From: Siphonodentalium dalli
Lineage: Eukaryota > Mollusca > Scaphopoda > Gadilida > Siphonodentaliidae
Reading direction: 5' to 3'
NCBI GenBank assembly: GCA_032622095.1
Contig: CP136064.1
Coordinates: forward strand, 48,366,073 to 48,430,072
DNA: 64,000 nucleotides
Part shown: positions 11,311 to 22,418 of the stretch, one piece after another
Position numbering within the stretch: position 1 is the first letter of the stretch
Layout of the letters: each line of letters opens with the position of its first letter
Notes under the pieces: generated by a model
What the model was told of the DNA's origin: nothing
The model's database searches: none
What the model saw: only the letters and a program-made list of their open reading frames with translations
Position numbers and translations under genes: made by a program

Positions 11311-12038
11311 TCTATTATATATTTTGAAAGATCTGCGTGTGTGTGTGTGTTTGAAATCGATGAACTCAAAAACGGCTAAGCCAATTTCGATGAAATTTGG
11401 TACATGGGGGTATTTTCGGCCGGAGACGAACATAGGCATATTGATTTTCAGATCCGAGGTCAACTTTTCACGTGCCGAGGTCAAATCTGTTTTTACGCTG
11501 TTTTGCGCTAATATATTTCAGTTCGGTGCTCACAAATCGATTCGATATAGCGCGAATAATAAATTGCCAGTCATATAATTTGCACGGTTAGAATCTGTGT
11601 GGCTTCATCTTTCCAACGATATATAATATGTATGTATCCGTTTTAGTTATCTGCCTCAATTATTAAGAAGAAGTGGTACGATCTTCTATCAGGATAAAAA
11701 CAATGCGTAACTTCTATGACGTCGTTAGAGTTCATAACGTTAGATCACGTTAACGCTCAACCGGCCGATGCATTTGACTGTTTCAGACGTCTTGGCGATA
11801 TCTCGGGCACCGATGGTAATTTATCTTTACGTGTGTAAATGTGGCGCGTTTATATACTTGAGTGGAAATCAAATCGGGTTAAAAGGTCAAATCGGGTAAA
11901 ACCTTCGACGGGTACTTTTGTCGGGTACTTTTGTTCGGGCAGTGTTTTGGACGGGTCAAATCGTGACCCCACTTGACCTTGGCCTTCAAAATAGACAATT
12001 CAAGGTCAAACCCCGGACGAAGTCGGGTCACCTTCTAG
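11311..12038 (+). mobile_element. Helitron-like element, family C, copy 1
   Basis: Starts TCTATTATATATTTTGAAAG immediately after the preceding CTAG. It has a GT microsatellite, the stretch CGATGAACTCAAAAACGGCT, no 122-bp units, and ends with hairpin CCCGGACGAAGTCGGG followed by TCACCTTCTAG before T. Length 728 bp. It is nearly identical to 16588-17302; the main difference is a 13-bp tandem duplication in the GGGTACTTTTGTC region. Confidence 0.8.
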
Positions 12039-12931
12039 TCATAATATATACAAGTTCTTCGACATATTATTTGAAATGGAGCATCTGAGTTTGAAAGAGA
12101 TCGAAGAAAATTCAAAAGGTTAGTATTATTTTTGCTTTATAATAATTTTGATAATCTTATGGAAAATTATATCATTGCAAAAATATGGATTTCCCAGGGT
12201 TTTCCGATATTATTCCTATTTTTTAATATAAAGCCTAAGTCATTGAGTAACAAGTCAGCTCCTGTGTAGATACAACATAATCATATCTCAATTCTAAAAG
12301 ACATTGAAGTGTACATTCTGAACTGGATACTATTCCAAGGGTCTTTCAATCGACATTTAAAGTGACGCTATAGCGGCCTAACACTCCGCTGAGATGTTCA
12401 GAACGTAATAAAAATAATCGTGCCAAAATAAGTTATACACCTGATATTCAAATAGTCAATACACCGCCTCGTTGTCGTGATGTGTATGCCAAATAATGCG
12501 TCCCGAATAATGTTGTAAATATTTAACATTTGTGCGTAGTGTAACCGTTGTGTTGTGTTGTTTGGTACAGTCGGTATGGTTGGAAATTTTGACAATTTAA
12601 GCTCATTGCTATCTATTAATCCAATGGGGATAGTATGTGGATACTAACCGACTGGTCTTATTCAATGGAATGAGTGCATGATATGTCTTTAACTTAGAGA
12701 ATGTCGATGAGTCTAAGTAAATTTCAACTCGACATTCTTTACTTTGTTCAGCTTTCAACAATTGTATCAAAATGTGATGCTCGATGCCTAGCCGACATTT
12801 ATAAAGTGATTAAGATTTACCAGGATACAATCTCGCATTTCTGACAGCAGTTTAATATTCAATGATTTGGTTCCATCATAGGACAATTGATAGCTCACGA
12901 ATTCTGTAAAAAATCAACAAGTTATATAGTA
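12039..12931. other. AT-rich spacer between Helitron-like elements
   Basis: No terminal repeats, no domain-bearing frame and no splice-framed exon seen. The phrase AAATCAACAAGTTAT at 12911-12925 recurs at 14247-14261, in each case just before a Helitron-like element. Confidence 0.5.
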
Positions 12932-13725
12932 CTAGCCGATGAGCCCGACGTTGTCCGGGCTATTCAAAAACCAAATTTCAAGTCGATAGCTTCACCCGTT
13001 TCAAAAACCAAATTTCAAGTCGATAGCTCTACCCGTTTCCGAGATCTGGTCTGCGCATGCGCGAAGCTGGCGTCGCACGGGCTCGGCGACCCGATAAAAT
13101 TCGTATCCGGGGCAAGATACATTCACATACCAAATTTCAAGTCGATAGTAAAAAAAACAAATTTCAAGTCGATAGCTCTACCCGTTTCCGAGATCTGGTC
13201 TGCGCATGCGCGAAGCTGGCGTCGCACGGGCTCGGCGACCCGATAAAATTCGTATACGGGGCAAGATACATTCACATACCAAATTTCAAGTCGATAGCTC
13301 CACCCGTTTCCGAGATCACGTCTGTGCATGCGCGAAGCTGGTGTCGCACGGGCTCGGCGACCCGATAAAATTCGTATACGGGGCAAGATACATTCACATA
13401 CCAAATTTCAAGTCGATAGCTCCACCCGTTTCCGAGATCTCGTCTGCGCATGCGCGAAGCTGGCGTCGCACGGGCTCGGCGACCGGATAAATTTCGTATT
13501 CCGTGCAAGATACATTCACATACCAAATTTCAAGTCGATGGCTCCACCCGTTTCCGAGATCTCGTCTGCGCATGCGCTGCACGGGCGTCGCACGGGCTCG
13601 CCAATACGACAACGACCACCGCCTGGACAAACTACACACACGTACCAAGTTTCGTTCCGATCGGTCGAGAATCGTAGATTTGTATCAATGACAGACAAAC
13701 ATACAGACAAACAGACAGAGGTCTT
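12932..13725 (-). mobile_element. Helitron-like element, family A, copy 3 (5' end trimmed)
   Basis: On the minus strand it ends CGGCTAG (12932-12935 complement) with the A hairpin, and contains about five 122-bp units, one irregular near 13141-13165. It stops at the GACCTC microsatellite junction without the final 16 bases of the usual 5' end; the CTAG of the next copy lies exactly at this break. The internal partial duplication of the unit start near the 3' end also occurs in copies 2 and 5. Confidence 0.78.
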
Positions 13726-14136
13726 CTAGCCGATGAGCCCGACGTTTTCCGGGCTATTCAAAAAATCAAATTTCAAGTCGATAGCTATTCAAAAACCAAA
13801 TTTCAAGTCGATAGCTCACCCGTTTCCGAGATCTGGTCTGCGCATGCGCGAAGTTGGCGTCGCACGGGCTCGGCGACCCGATAAAATTCGTATACGGGGC
13901 AAGATACATTCACATACCAAATTTCAAGTCGATAGCTCCACCCGTTTCCGAGATCTCGTCTGCGCATGCGCTGCACGGGCGTCGCACGGGCTCGCCAATA
14001 CGACAACGACCACCGCCTGGTCAAACTACACACACGTACCAAGTTTCGTCCCGATCGGTCGAGAATCGTAGATTTGTATCGATGACAGACAAACATACAG
14101 ACAAACAGACAGAGGTCATCAAAAATATATATGAGA
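13726..14136 (-). mobile_element. Helitron-like element, family A, copy 4
   Basis: The shortest A copy (411 bp): 3' hairpin (with one base change) and CTAG at the left, two 122-bp units, the CGACCGATCGGGACGAAAC block, a short microsatellite, and 5' end TCTCATATATATTTTTG on the minus strand. It abuts the trimmed copy 3. Confidence 0.78.
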
Positions 14137-14267
14137 TAAAACAAGCTGACGAGTTATGCAGTGAAAAACTCGCCGACTTTTGTTTTTTTATCTATTCGAT
14201 GGCCCGTTTGGCCTTTATAAAATATTATGTAGCAAATTATGTTAAAAATCAACAAGTTATCTATTTA
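14137..14267. repeat. Fragments of a dispersed repeat
   Basis: TAAAACAAGCTGACGAGTT recurs with few changes near 19640, and GCCCGTTTGGCCTTTATA followed by AATATTATGTAGCAAATT recurs near 22741. These two pieces are adjacent here but apart elsewhere, so this is probably the fuller copy of an unidentified repeat. Confidence 0.5.
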
Positions 14268-14293
14268 TCTATACTATATATTTTGAGACTTCG

Positions 14294-14389
<96 letters not shown>

Positions 14390-15072
14390 ATAGAATCCAA
14401 AACGCGTGTACAGATTGAGATCAAATTTCGTATGTAAGTGTAAAATCCCACCGACACCGCCGTAGTCGTGTTTTCTAGAAGCTCTGAGCACCCTTTATCC
14501 ACTCCCAAATCACCGCAAAGGCACTTCGGGGGTTAAGGCAATAACGCTCTTTATCTATACCTTATACGGAGGTTTTAACAACTAACGCTCTTTATTGCAA
14601 TGGACGTGGCTAAACGATACCCCATGCGTCCGATGCGGATTCCAATGGACGTGGCTAAACGACTGACCCCATGCGTCCGAAATACGGATGCGGACGAAAT
14701 GCAACTAAAAAGGCAGAATTGATCTAAGAGCTCGAAATATTATGCAGAGGGATTTCACGACGGGTTTAATTGACTGTCCGCTCTGAAGTTTAGGACGGGT
14801 ACCATGAATTAACTCATTGAAAAACAAAGAATGCGTTATCTCGCAAACGGGTGAGGCTGTCGACTTGAAATTTGCTATGTGAATGTATCTTGCCCCGGGT
14901 ATAAATTTTATCGGGTCGCCGAGTCCGTGCGACGCCAGCTTCGCGCATGCGCAGACCAGATCTCGGAAACGGGTGGAGTTATCGACTTGAAATTTGGTTA
15001 AATTAAAAAAATGTCATGTTTCTGAAACAAAGCCATGAGACGAATGCCGCCAATGGCGGGCTAACCTGCTAG
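14268..15072 (+). mobile_element. Helitron-like element, family B, copy 2
   Basis: Starts TCTATACTATATATTTTGAG after an A and ends with hairpin CGCCAATGGCGG, then GCTAACCTGCTAG before T. It contains an unusually long GT microsatellite, the B block with CACCCTTTATCCACTCCC, and a single 122-bp unit near 14880-14985. Length 805 bp. Confidence 0.8.
14304..14384 (+). repeat. (GT)n microsatellite inside Helitron-like B copy 2
   Basis: About 40 GT units with one GG interruption at the fixed 5' position where all B and C copies have a shorter GT run. Such runs are known in pearl/HINE elements and are prone to slippage. Confidence 0.95.
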
Positions 15073-15605
15073 TCTATCTCATATATATTTTGAAGACCTC
15101 TGTTTGTTTGTTTGTCTGTCTGTCATTAATACAAATCTACGATTCTCGACCGATCGGGACGAAACTTGGTACGTGTGTGTAGTTTGACCAGGCGGTCGTC
15201 GTTGTCGTATTGGCGAGCCCGTGCGGCGCCCGCTTCGCGCATGCGCAGACGAGATCTCGGAAACGGGTGGAGCTATCGACTTGAAATTTGGTATGTGAAT
15301 GTATCTTGCCCCGGATACGAATTTTATCGGGTCGCCGAGCCCGTGCGACGCCAGCTTTGCGCATGCGCAGACGAGATCTCGGAAACGGGTGGAGCTATCG
15401 ACTTGAAATTTGGTATGTGAATGTATCTTGCCCCGGATACGAATTTTATCGGGTCGCCGAGCCCATTCGACGCCAGCTTGGCGCATGCGCAGACCAGATC
15501 TCGGAAACGGGTAGAGCTATCGACTTGAAATTTCGGGCTGGGTAGAGCTATCGACTTGAAATTTGGTTTTTGAATAGCCCGGACAACGTCGGGCTCATCG
15601 GCTAG
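15073..15605 (+). mobile_element. Helitron-like element, family A, copy 5
   Basis: Abuts B copy 2. 5' end TCTATCTCATATATATTTTG, TTTG/TCTG microsatellite, three 122-bp units, partial unit repeat after TTTCGGGCTGGG, hairpin GCCCGGACAACGTCGGGC and CGGCTAG. Very like copy 2 in layout, including the duplicated tail. Confidence 0.8.
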
Positions 15606-16587
15606 TCTATTATATATTTTGAAAGATCTGTGTGTGTGTGTGTTTGAAATCGATGAACTCAAAAACGACTAAGCCAATTTCGATGAAACTTGGTACGTGG
15701 GGGTATTTTCGGCCGGAGACGAACATAGGCATATTTATTTGTCCGTGCGACGTGACCTTGACCTTCAAAACTCATATCTCGGGATCGCAGTGCTAACACG
15801 CCAGAATTTAGCACTGCGATGCAGGGAGGATAACTCTATATTCATACGTCGACGAACGTATAAGCGTTTTGCAGGCCATTGCGCATCGTGTATTTTCCCC
15901 AAAATTATAACATTTACAATATATATTGTCAATTTGCAGGCTATTAAAAATCGTGCATCTATCCCAAAATATATCATTTAGTACAATTTCTGATATATAA
16001 ATTTTGTTATATATACAGCTAATATTCTTAGGTCTATTGTCGATAGATTTAGTTTTTGTATATTCACACCACGTATAGGCTCAAGCTGTTTACATTTACC
16101 CCGCGGGTCTGGAATCTCATCCAAGAATCCATTTAGCTGAAATAATACTTCGTTGTTGAGAAATGGAATCTACCGGTGGCCCCAAACCATCAATGCCAAC
16201 AACATCGACATTGTTCAACTTTGACGGCGAGAAAATAATTAGTTAAAATTTACTACACAATTCTGATTTATATTTACGTTGAAGCTTGATAATTAACGAG
16301 TGTGTATATGAGGCGCGTTTATATACTTTAGTGGAAATCAAATCGGGTAAAACTGGCGGATTTTTACGGACGAAATTTGATACATAGGGGATCTCGGTAT
16401 CCACTGGGCCGATTTCAATTCAAGGTCAAATCGGGTAAAACCGGATGGATTTCGACGGGTACTTTTGTCGGGTACTTTTGTTCGGGCACTGTGTTTTGGA
16501 CGGGTCAAATCGTGACCCCACTTGACCTTGGCCTTCAAAATAGACAATTCAAGGTCAAAGCCCGGACGAAGTCGGGTCACCTTCTAG
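15606..16587 (+). mobile_element. Helitron-like element, family C, copy 2 (variant interior)
   Basis: Has family C ends (TCTATTATATATTTTGAAAG; CCCGGACGAAGTCGGG, then CTTCTAG), but from about 15740 to 16300 the interior differs from copies 1 and 3. A piece around GGCGAGAAAATAATTAGTT (near 16230) is shared with family B at about 10680, so sequence has moved between families. No protein domain recognised in the 94-codon frame at 15697-15981. Confidence 0.75.
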
Positions 16588-17302
16588 TCTATTATATATT
16601 TTGAAAGATCTGCGTGTGTGTGTGTGTTTGAAATCGATGAACTCAAAAACGGCTAAGCCAATTTCGATGAAATTTGGTACATGGGGGTATTTTCGGCCGG
16701 AGACGAACATAGGCATATTGATTTTCAGATCTGAGGTCAACTTTTCACGTGCCGAGGTCAAATCTGTTTTTACGCCGTTTTGCGCTAATATATTTCAGTT
16801 CGGTGCTCACAAATCGATTCGATATAGCGCGAATAATAAATTGCCAGTCATATAATTTGCACGGTTAGAATCTGTGTGGCTTCATCTTTCCAACGATATA
16901 TAATATGTATGTATCCGTTTTAGTTATCTGCCTCAATTATTAAGAAGAAGTTGTACGATCTTCTATCAGGATAAAAACAATGCGTAACTTCTATGACGTC
17001 GTTAGAGTTCATAACGTTAGATCACGTTAACGCTCAACCGGCCGATGCATTTGACTGTTTCAGACGTCTTGGCGATATCTCGGGCACCGATGGTAATTTA
17101 TCTTTACGTGTGTAAATGTGGCGCGTTTATATACTTGAGTGGAAATCAAATCGGGTTAAAAGGTCAAATCGGGTAAAACCTTCGACGGGTACTTTTGTTC
17201 GGGCAGTGTTTTGGACGGGTCAAATCGTGACCCCACTTGACCTTGGCCTTCAAAATAGACAATTCAAGGTCAAACCCCGGACGAAGTCGGGTCACCTTCT
17301 AG
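16588..17302 (+). mobile_element. Helitron-like element, family C, copy 3
   Basis: 715 bp, nearly identical to copy 1 at 11311-12038 over its whole length, including the stretch ATATAGCGCGAATAATAAAT. Abuts copy 2 at CTAG/T. The high identity means recent movement or gene conversion. Confidence 0.82.
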
Positions 17303-18674
17303 TCTATACTATATAATTTGAGACTTCGTATATATGTGTGTGTGTACTTCATAGAATCCAAAACGCGTGTACAGATTGAGATCAAATTCCGTATGTAAGT
17401 GTAAAATCCCACGGGTATCGTCGTAGTCGGGTTTTCGAGAAGCCCTGAGCACCCTTTATCCACTCCCAAATCACCGCGAAGGCACGGCGGGGGGTTAAGA
17501 CAACAGCGCTCTTTATCTATACCTTATACGGAGGTTTTAACAAGTAACGCTCTTTATTGCAATGGACGTGGCTAAACGATACCCCATCCAATGGACGTGG
17601 CTAAACGACTGACCCATGCGTCCGAAATACGGACGCGGACGAAATGAAACTAAAAAGGCAGAATTGATCTAAGAGCTCGAAATATTATGCAGAGGGATTT
17701 CACGACGGGATTAATTGACTGTCCGCTCTGAAGTTTAGTTAGGACGGGGAGGACGGGTACCATGAATTAACTCATTGAAAAACAAAGAATGCGTTATCTC
17801 CCAAACGGGTGGAGCTATCGACTTGAAATTTGCTACGTGAATGTGTCTTGCCCCGAATACAAATTTTATCGGGTCGCCGACTCCGTGCGACGCCCGTGCA
17901 GCGCATGCGCAGACGAGATCTCGGAAACCGGTGGAGCTATCGACTTGAAATTTGGTATGTGAATGTATCTTGCCCCGGGTACGAATTTTATCGGGTCGCC
18001 GAGTCCGTGCGACGCAAGCTTCGCGCATGCGCAGACGAGATCTCGGAAACCGGTGGAGCTATCGACTTGAAAATTGGTATGTGAATGTATCTTGCTCCGG
18101 GTACGAATTTTCTGACCAACCTCGGGTAAAATTTAAAAACCAAACATTAAATTAAATATTTAATTTAAAAAATTAATTAAATTTTTTTATTAAAACTTAA
18201 AAATTGTCATGTTAGAATTAACTCATTGGTTGTCTCCTCACGGGATTAATTGACTGTCCGCTCTGAAGTTTAGGACGGGTACCATGAATTAACTCATTGA
18301 AAAACAAAGAATGCGTTATCTCGCAAACGGGTGGAGCTATCGACTTGAAATTTGCTATGTGAATGTATCTTGCCCCGGATACAAATTTTATCGGGTCGCC
18401 GAGTCCGCGCGACGCCAGCTTCGCGCATGCGCAGACGAGATCTCGGAAACCGGTGGAGCTATCGACTTGAAATTTGCTATGTGAATGTATCTTGCCCCGG
18501 GTACGAATTTTATCGGGTCGCCGAGCCCGTGCGACGCAAGCTTCGCGCATGCGCAGACCAGATCTCGGAAACGGGTGGAACTATCGACTTGAAATTTGGT
18601 TAAATTAAAAAAATGTCATGTTTCGGAAACAAAGCCATGAGACGAATGCCGCCAGTGGCGGGCTAACCTGCTAG
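17303..18674 (+). mobile_element. Helitron-like element, family B, copy 3 (composite)
   Basis: Begins TCTATACTATATAATTTGAG and ends in hairpin CGCCAGTGGCGG plus CTGCTAG. At 1372 bp it is the longest copy because its middle is duplicated: the stretch around CTGTCCGCTCTGAAGTTTAG occurs near 17717 and again near 18253. Full 122-bp units lie around 17880-18060 and 18400-18570. Positions 17953-18281 match the insert at 46271-46599 in the satellite, inverted, with no difference that I could see. Confidence 0.78.
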
Positions 18675-19632
18675 TCTATACTATATATTTTGAGACTTCG
18701 TATATATGTGTGTGTGTACTTCATAGAATCCAAAACGCGTGTACAGATTGAGATCAAATTTCGTATGTAAGTGTAAAATCCCACCGACACCGCCGTAGTC
18801 GGGTTTTCGAGAAGCCATGAGCACCCTTTATCCACTCCCAAATCACCGCAAAGGCACGGCGAGGGTTAATCAAGTGATTATTTAATGAGCGTTTGTTTTT
18901 TTACGCATCGCTATAAAGAGCGTCTGTTTGCAATTCAACGTTATTTGCATCTGCAGAGAGATATACGGAACATACATTAAATTTAAAAAACATTTGTTTC
19001 TGACCAACCCTGCGAGCACGGATGGCGCGCTTTGTTTTTACAGTATATAGTTATATACCGAAATCATCCCAGATAATCACGAATATAGCATCATATTTCT
19101 CCCCAGATATACCGTTATAAAGCTACTGGAATCTGCCAATCTACGGGAAATTCCAGGGAATGCCGATTGAGCTCAAACTTGCTACCCACGGGAAGTGTCA
19201 TATATATGAGTGTGTCCTTTATAGACTCGAACCGATTGAGCTCAAACTTGCTAAATAAGAAAATAGCCCCCAAGCCGTAAATATCAACAACAACGATATT
19301 GCTACCTACGGGGAGCAACGTTATTAGCATCTGCAGAATTATGCAGAGAGAAAGTGCTTTCCTATTTTTAGAACGCAACACATGTTTACGTCGCGTTGGT
19401 GATTGAGGTTCACAACGGGGTTAATTGACTGTCCGCTCTTTTGCGACGATGAGGTTCACGGCGGGAACTATTGACCAACACTGCATGCGCAGACCAGATC
19501 TCGGAAACGGGTGGAGCTACCGGGTACAAATTTTACTTTATATTGAAACGCGTGGAGCTAAAAATAAAAAAAAAATTATATAAAAAAATGTCATGTTTCG
19601 GACAAGCCGCCGGTGGTGGGATAACCTGCTAG
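18675..19632 (+). mobile_element. Helitron-like element, family B, copy 4 (decayed interior)
   Basis: 5' end TCTATACTATATATTTTGAG with a short GT run, and end TAACCTGCTAG after a degraded hairpin GCCGCCGGTGGTGGG. The interior from about 18870 differs from other B copies and holds only remnants of the 122-bp unit (near 19483-19515). It is the last of six abutting elements. Confidence 0.72.
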
Positions 19633-20046
19633 TATAGTATAAAACAAGCTAACGAGTTGTGTAGTGAAAAAATCGACGACTTATGTTAGTCTACTGGAGC
19701 AATATAGTTCTATTATACTAAACTATAGCTGAAACAGGCTCCCTTTGTGAGCCTATATTCAGCATCGGAGATACCTGTGTCCCCCTTGGTTGGATTTCGC
19801 ACACATTTTGGTCTTATACCCTTCACTTAACGGCGGCGCCTTTGTGCGCTTCACGCACATTTGGTCATTGAAACATTTTTATTTATATATATTGTTTTAA
19901 TACACTTTTTTTTAAAATAATTGAATTCTTTGCTCAATTTAACAAAACCAATTTTATTTTACACGAAATTTGGTTGAACTCGGTCCAGGGGTCTGAGAGT
20001 TTTCCCGGACAGATCCTACTCGTTTATATATATATATATATATATA
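19633..20046. other. Spacer between oppositely oriented Helitron-like runs
   Basis: AT-rich. It begins with the dispersed repeat also seen at 14137 and ends in a TA run (20028-20046) directly before the next element. No gene seen. Confidence 0.5.
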
Positions 20047-20970
20047 CTAGAAGGTGACCCGACTTCGTCCGGGCTTTGACCTTGAATTGTCTATTTTGAA
20101 GGCCAAGGTCAAGTGGGGTCACGATTTGACCCGTCCAAAACACAGTGCCCGAACAAAAGTACCCGTCGAAATCCATCCGGTTTTACCCGGTTTTACCTTG
20201 AATTGACCATTTTGAAGGTCAAGGCCAGGTGGGGTCAAACAGCAACACCCCAAAAATGGTGGAAATCGGCCAAGCGGATACCGGGAAATCGGCCCAGCGG
20301 ATACCGAGATACCCTATGCATCAAATTTCGTCCGTAAAAATCCGACAGTTTAACCCGATTTGATTTCCACTGAAGTATATAAACGCGCCTCATATATACA
20401 CACGCTCAATAATTATCAAGTTTCAACGTAAAGATAAATTACCATCGGTGCCCGAGATATCGCCAAGACGTCTGAAACAGTCAAATGCATCGGCCGGTTA
20501 TGAGTTAACGTGATCTAACTTTATGACCTCTAACGACGTCATAGAAGTTACGCATTGTTTTTATCCTGATAGAAGATCGTACCACTTCTTCTTAATAATT
20601 GAGGCAGATAACTAAAACGGATACATAAATATTATATATCGTTGGAAAGATGAAACGCCACAGATTCTAACCGTGCAAATTATATGACTGGCAATTTATT
20701 ATTCGCGCTATATCGAATCGATTTGTGAGCACCGAACTGAAATATATTAGCGCAAAACGGCGTAAAAACAGATTTGACCTCGGCACGTGAAAAGTTGACG
20801 TCGCACGGACAAATAAATATGCCTATGTTCGTCTCCGGCCGAAAATACCCCCATATACCAAGTTTCATCGAAATTGGCTTAGTCGTTTTTGAGTTCATCG
20901 ATTTCAAACACACACACACACACACCCTCACACACACACACACACACACAGATCTTTCAAAATATATAAT

Positions 20971-20973
<3 letters not shown>
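20047..20973 (-). mobile_element. Helitron-like element, family C, copy 4
   Basis: Minus-strand copy with the 3' end at the left (complement of CACCTTCTAG with hairpin) and the 5' end complement of TCTATTATATATTTTG at 20973. It has a (CA)n run at 20908-20950 and an additional segment around 20180-20340 absent from copies 1 and 3. Confidence 0.8.

Positions 20974-21007
<34 letters not shown>
20974..21007. repeat. (TA)n microsatellite between two elements
   Basis: A run of TA repeats separates C copy 4 from A copy 6. TA-rich stretches flank several of these elements and fit an A/T insertion preference. Confidence 0.9.
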
Positions 21008-21008
<1 letters not shown>

Positions 21009-21677
21009 TAGCCGATGAGCCCGACGTTGTCCGGGCTATTCAAAAACCAAATTTCAAATCGATAGCTCTACCCAGCGCTATTCAAAAACCAAATTTCAAG
21101 TCGATAGCTCTACCCGTTTCCGAGATCTGGTCTGCGCATGCGCGAAGTTGGCGTCGCACGGGCTCGGCGACCCGATAAAATTCATATCCGGGGCAAGATA
21201 CATTCACATACCAAATTTCAAGTCGATAGCTCCACCCGTTTCCGAGATCTCGTCTGCGCATGCGCGAAGCTGGCGTCGCACGGGCTCGGCGACCCGATAA
21301 AATTCGTATCCGGGGCAAGATACATTCACATACCAAATTTCAAGTCGATAGCTCCACCCGTTTCCGAGATCTCGTCTGCGCATGCGCGAAGCTGGCGTCG
21401 CACGGGCTCGGCGACCCGATAAAATTCGTATCCGGGGCAAGATACATTCACATACCAAATTTCAAGTCGATAGCTCCACCCGTTTCCGAGATCTCGTCTG
21501 CGCATGCGCTGCACGGGCGTCGCACAAGCTCGCCAATACGACAACGACCACCGCCTGGTCAAACTACACACACGTACCAAGTTTCGTCCCGATCGGTCGA
21601 GAATCGTAGATTTGTATTAATGACAGACAAACATACAAACATACAGACAGACAGAGGTCTTCAAAATATATATGAGA
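21008..21677 (-). mobile_element. Helitron-like element, family A, copy 6
   Basis: On the minus strand: TCTCATATATATTTTG, microsatellite, conserved CGACCGATCGGGACGAAAC block, four 122-bp units, hairpin, CGGCTAG. It abuts copy 7 exactly. The 122-bp units are highly alike. Confidence 0.82.
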
Positions 21678-22418
21678 CTAGCCGATGAGCCCGACGTTGT
21701 CCGGGCTATTCAAAAACCAAATTTCAAGTCGATAGTCGATAGCTCCACCCGTTTCCGAGATCTGGTCTGCGCATGCGCGAAGCTGGTGTCGCACGGGCTC
21801 GGCGATCCGATATAATTTGTATCCCTGGCACGATACATTAACATACCAAAGTTCAAGTCGATTGCTCCATCCGTTTCCGAAATCTCGTCTGCGCATGCGC
21901 GAAGCTGGCGTCGCACGGTCTCGGCGACCCGATATAATTCGTATCCCTGGCACGATACATTCACATACCAAAGTTCAAGTCGATTGCTCCATCCGTTTCC
22001 GAGATCTCGTCTGCGCATGCGCGAAGCTGGCGTCGCACGGGCTCGGCGACCCGATAAAATTCGTATCCGGGGCAAGATACATTCACATACCAAATTTCAG
22101 GTCGATAGCTCCACCCGTTTCCGAGATCTCGTCTGCGCATGCGCGAATCTGGCGTCGCACGGGCTCGCCGACCCGATAAAATTCGTACTCGGGGCAAGAT
22201 ACATTCACATACCAAATTTCAAGTCGATAGCTCCACCCGTTTCCGATATCTCGTCTGCGCATGCGCTGCACGGGCGTCGCACGGGCTCGCCAATACGACA
22301 ACGACCACCGCCTGGTGAAACTACACACACGTACCAAGTTTCGTCCCGATCGGTCGAGAATCGTAGATTTGTATTAAGGACAGACAGACAGACAGCGGTC
22401 TTCAAAATATATATGAGA
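21678..22418 (-). mobile_element. Helitron-like element, family A, copy 7
   Basis: 741 bp with five 122-bp units, two of which (21815-21965) carry shared variants such as CCCTGGCACGATAC in place of CCGGGGCAAGATAC, showing stepwise duplication inside the element. 5' end complement at 22418, followed by TA-rich DNA. The 172-codon and similar frames run through all three phases of the repeat. Confidence 0.82.

Noticed and set aside
14261-14508. Frames rich in alternating Thr-His or Val-Cys
   Set aside because: They translate the GT/CA microsatellite.
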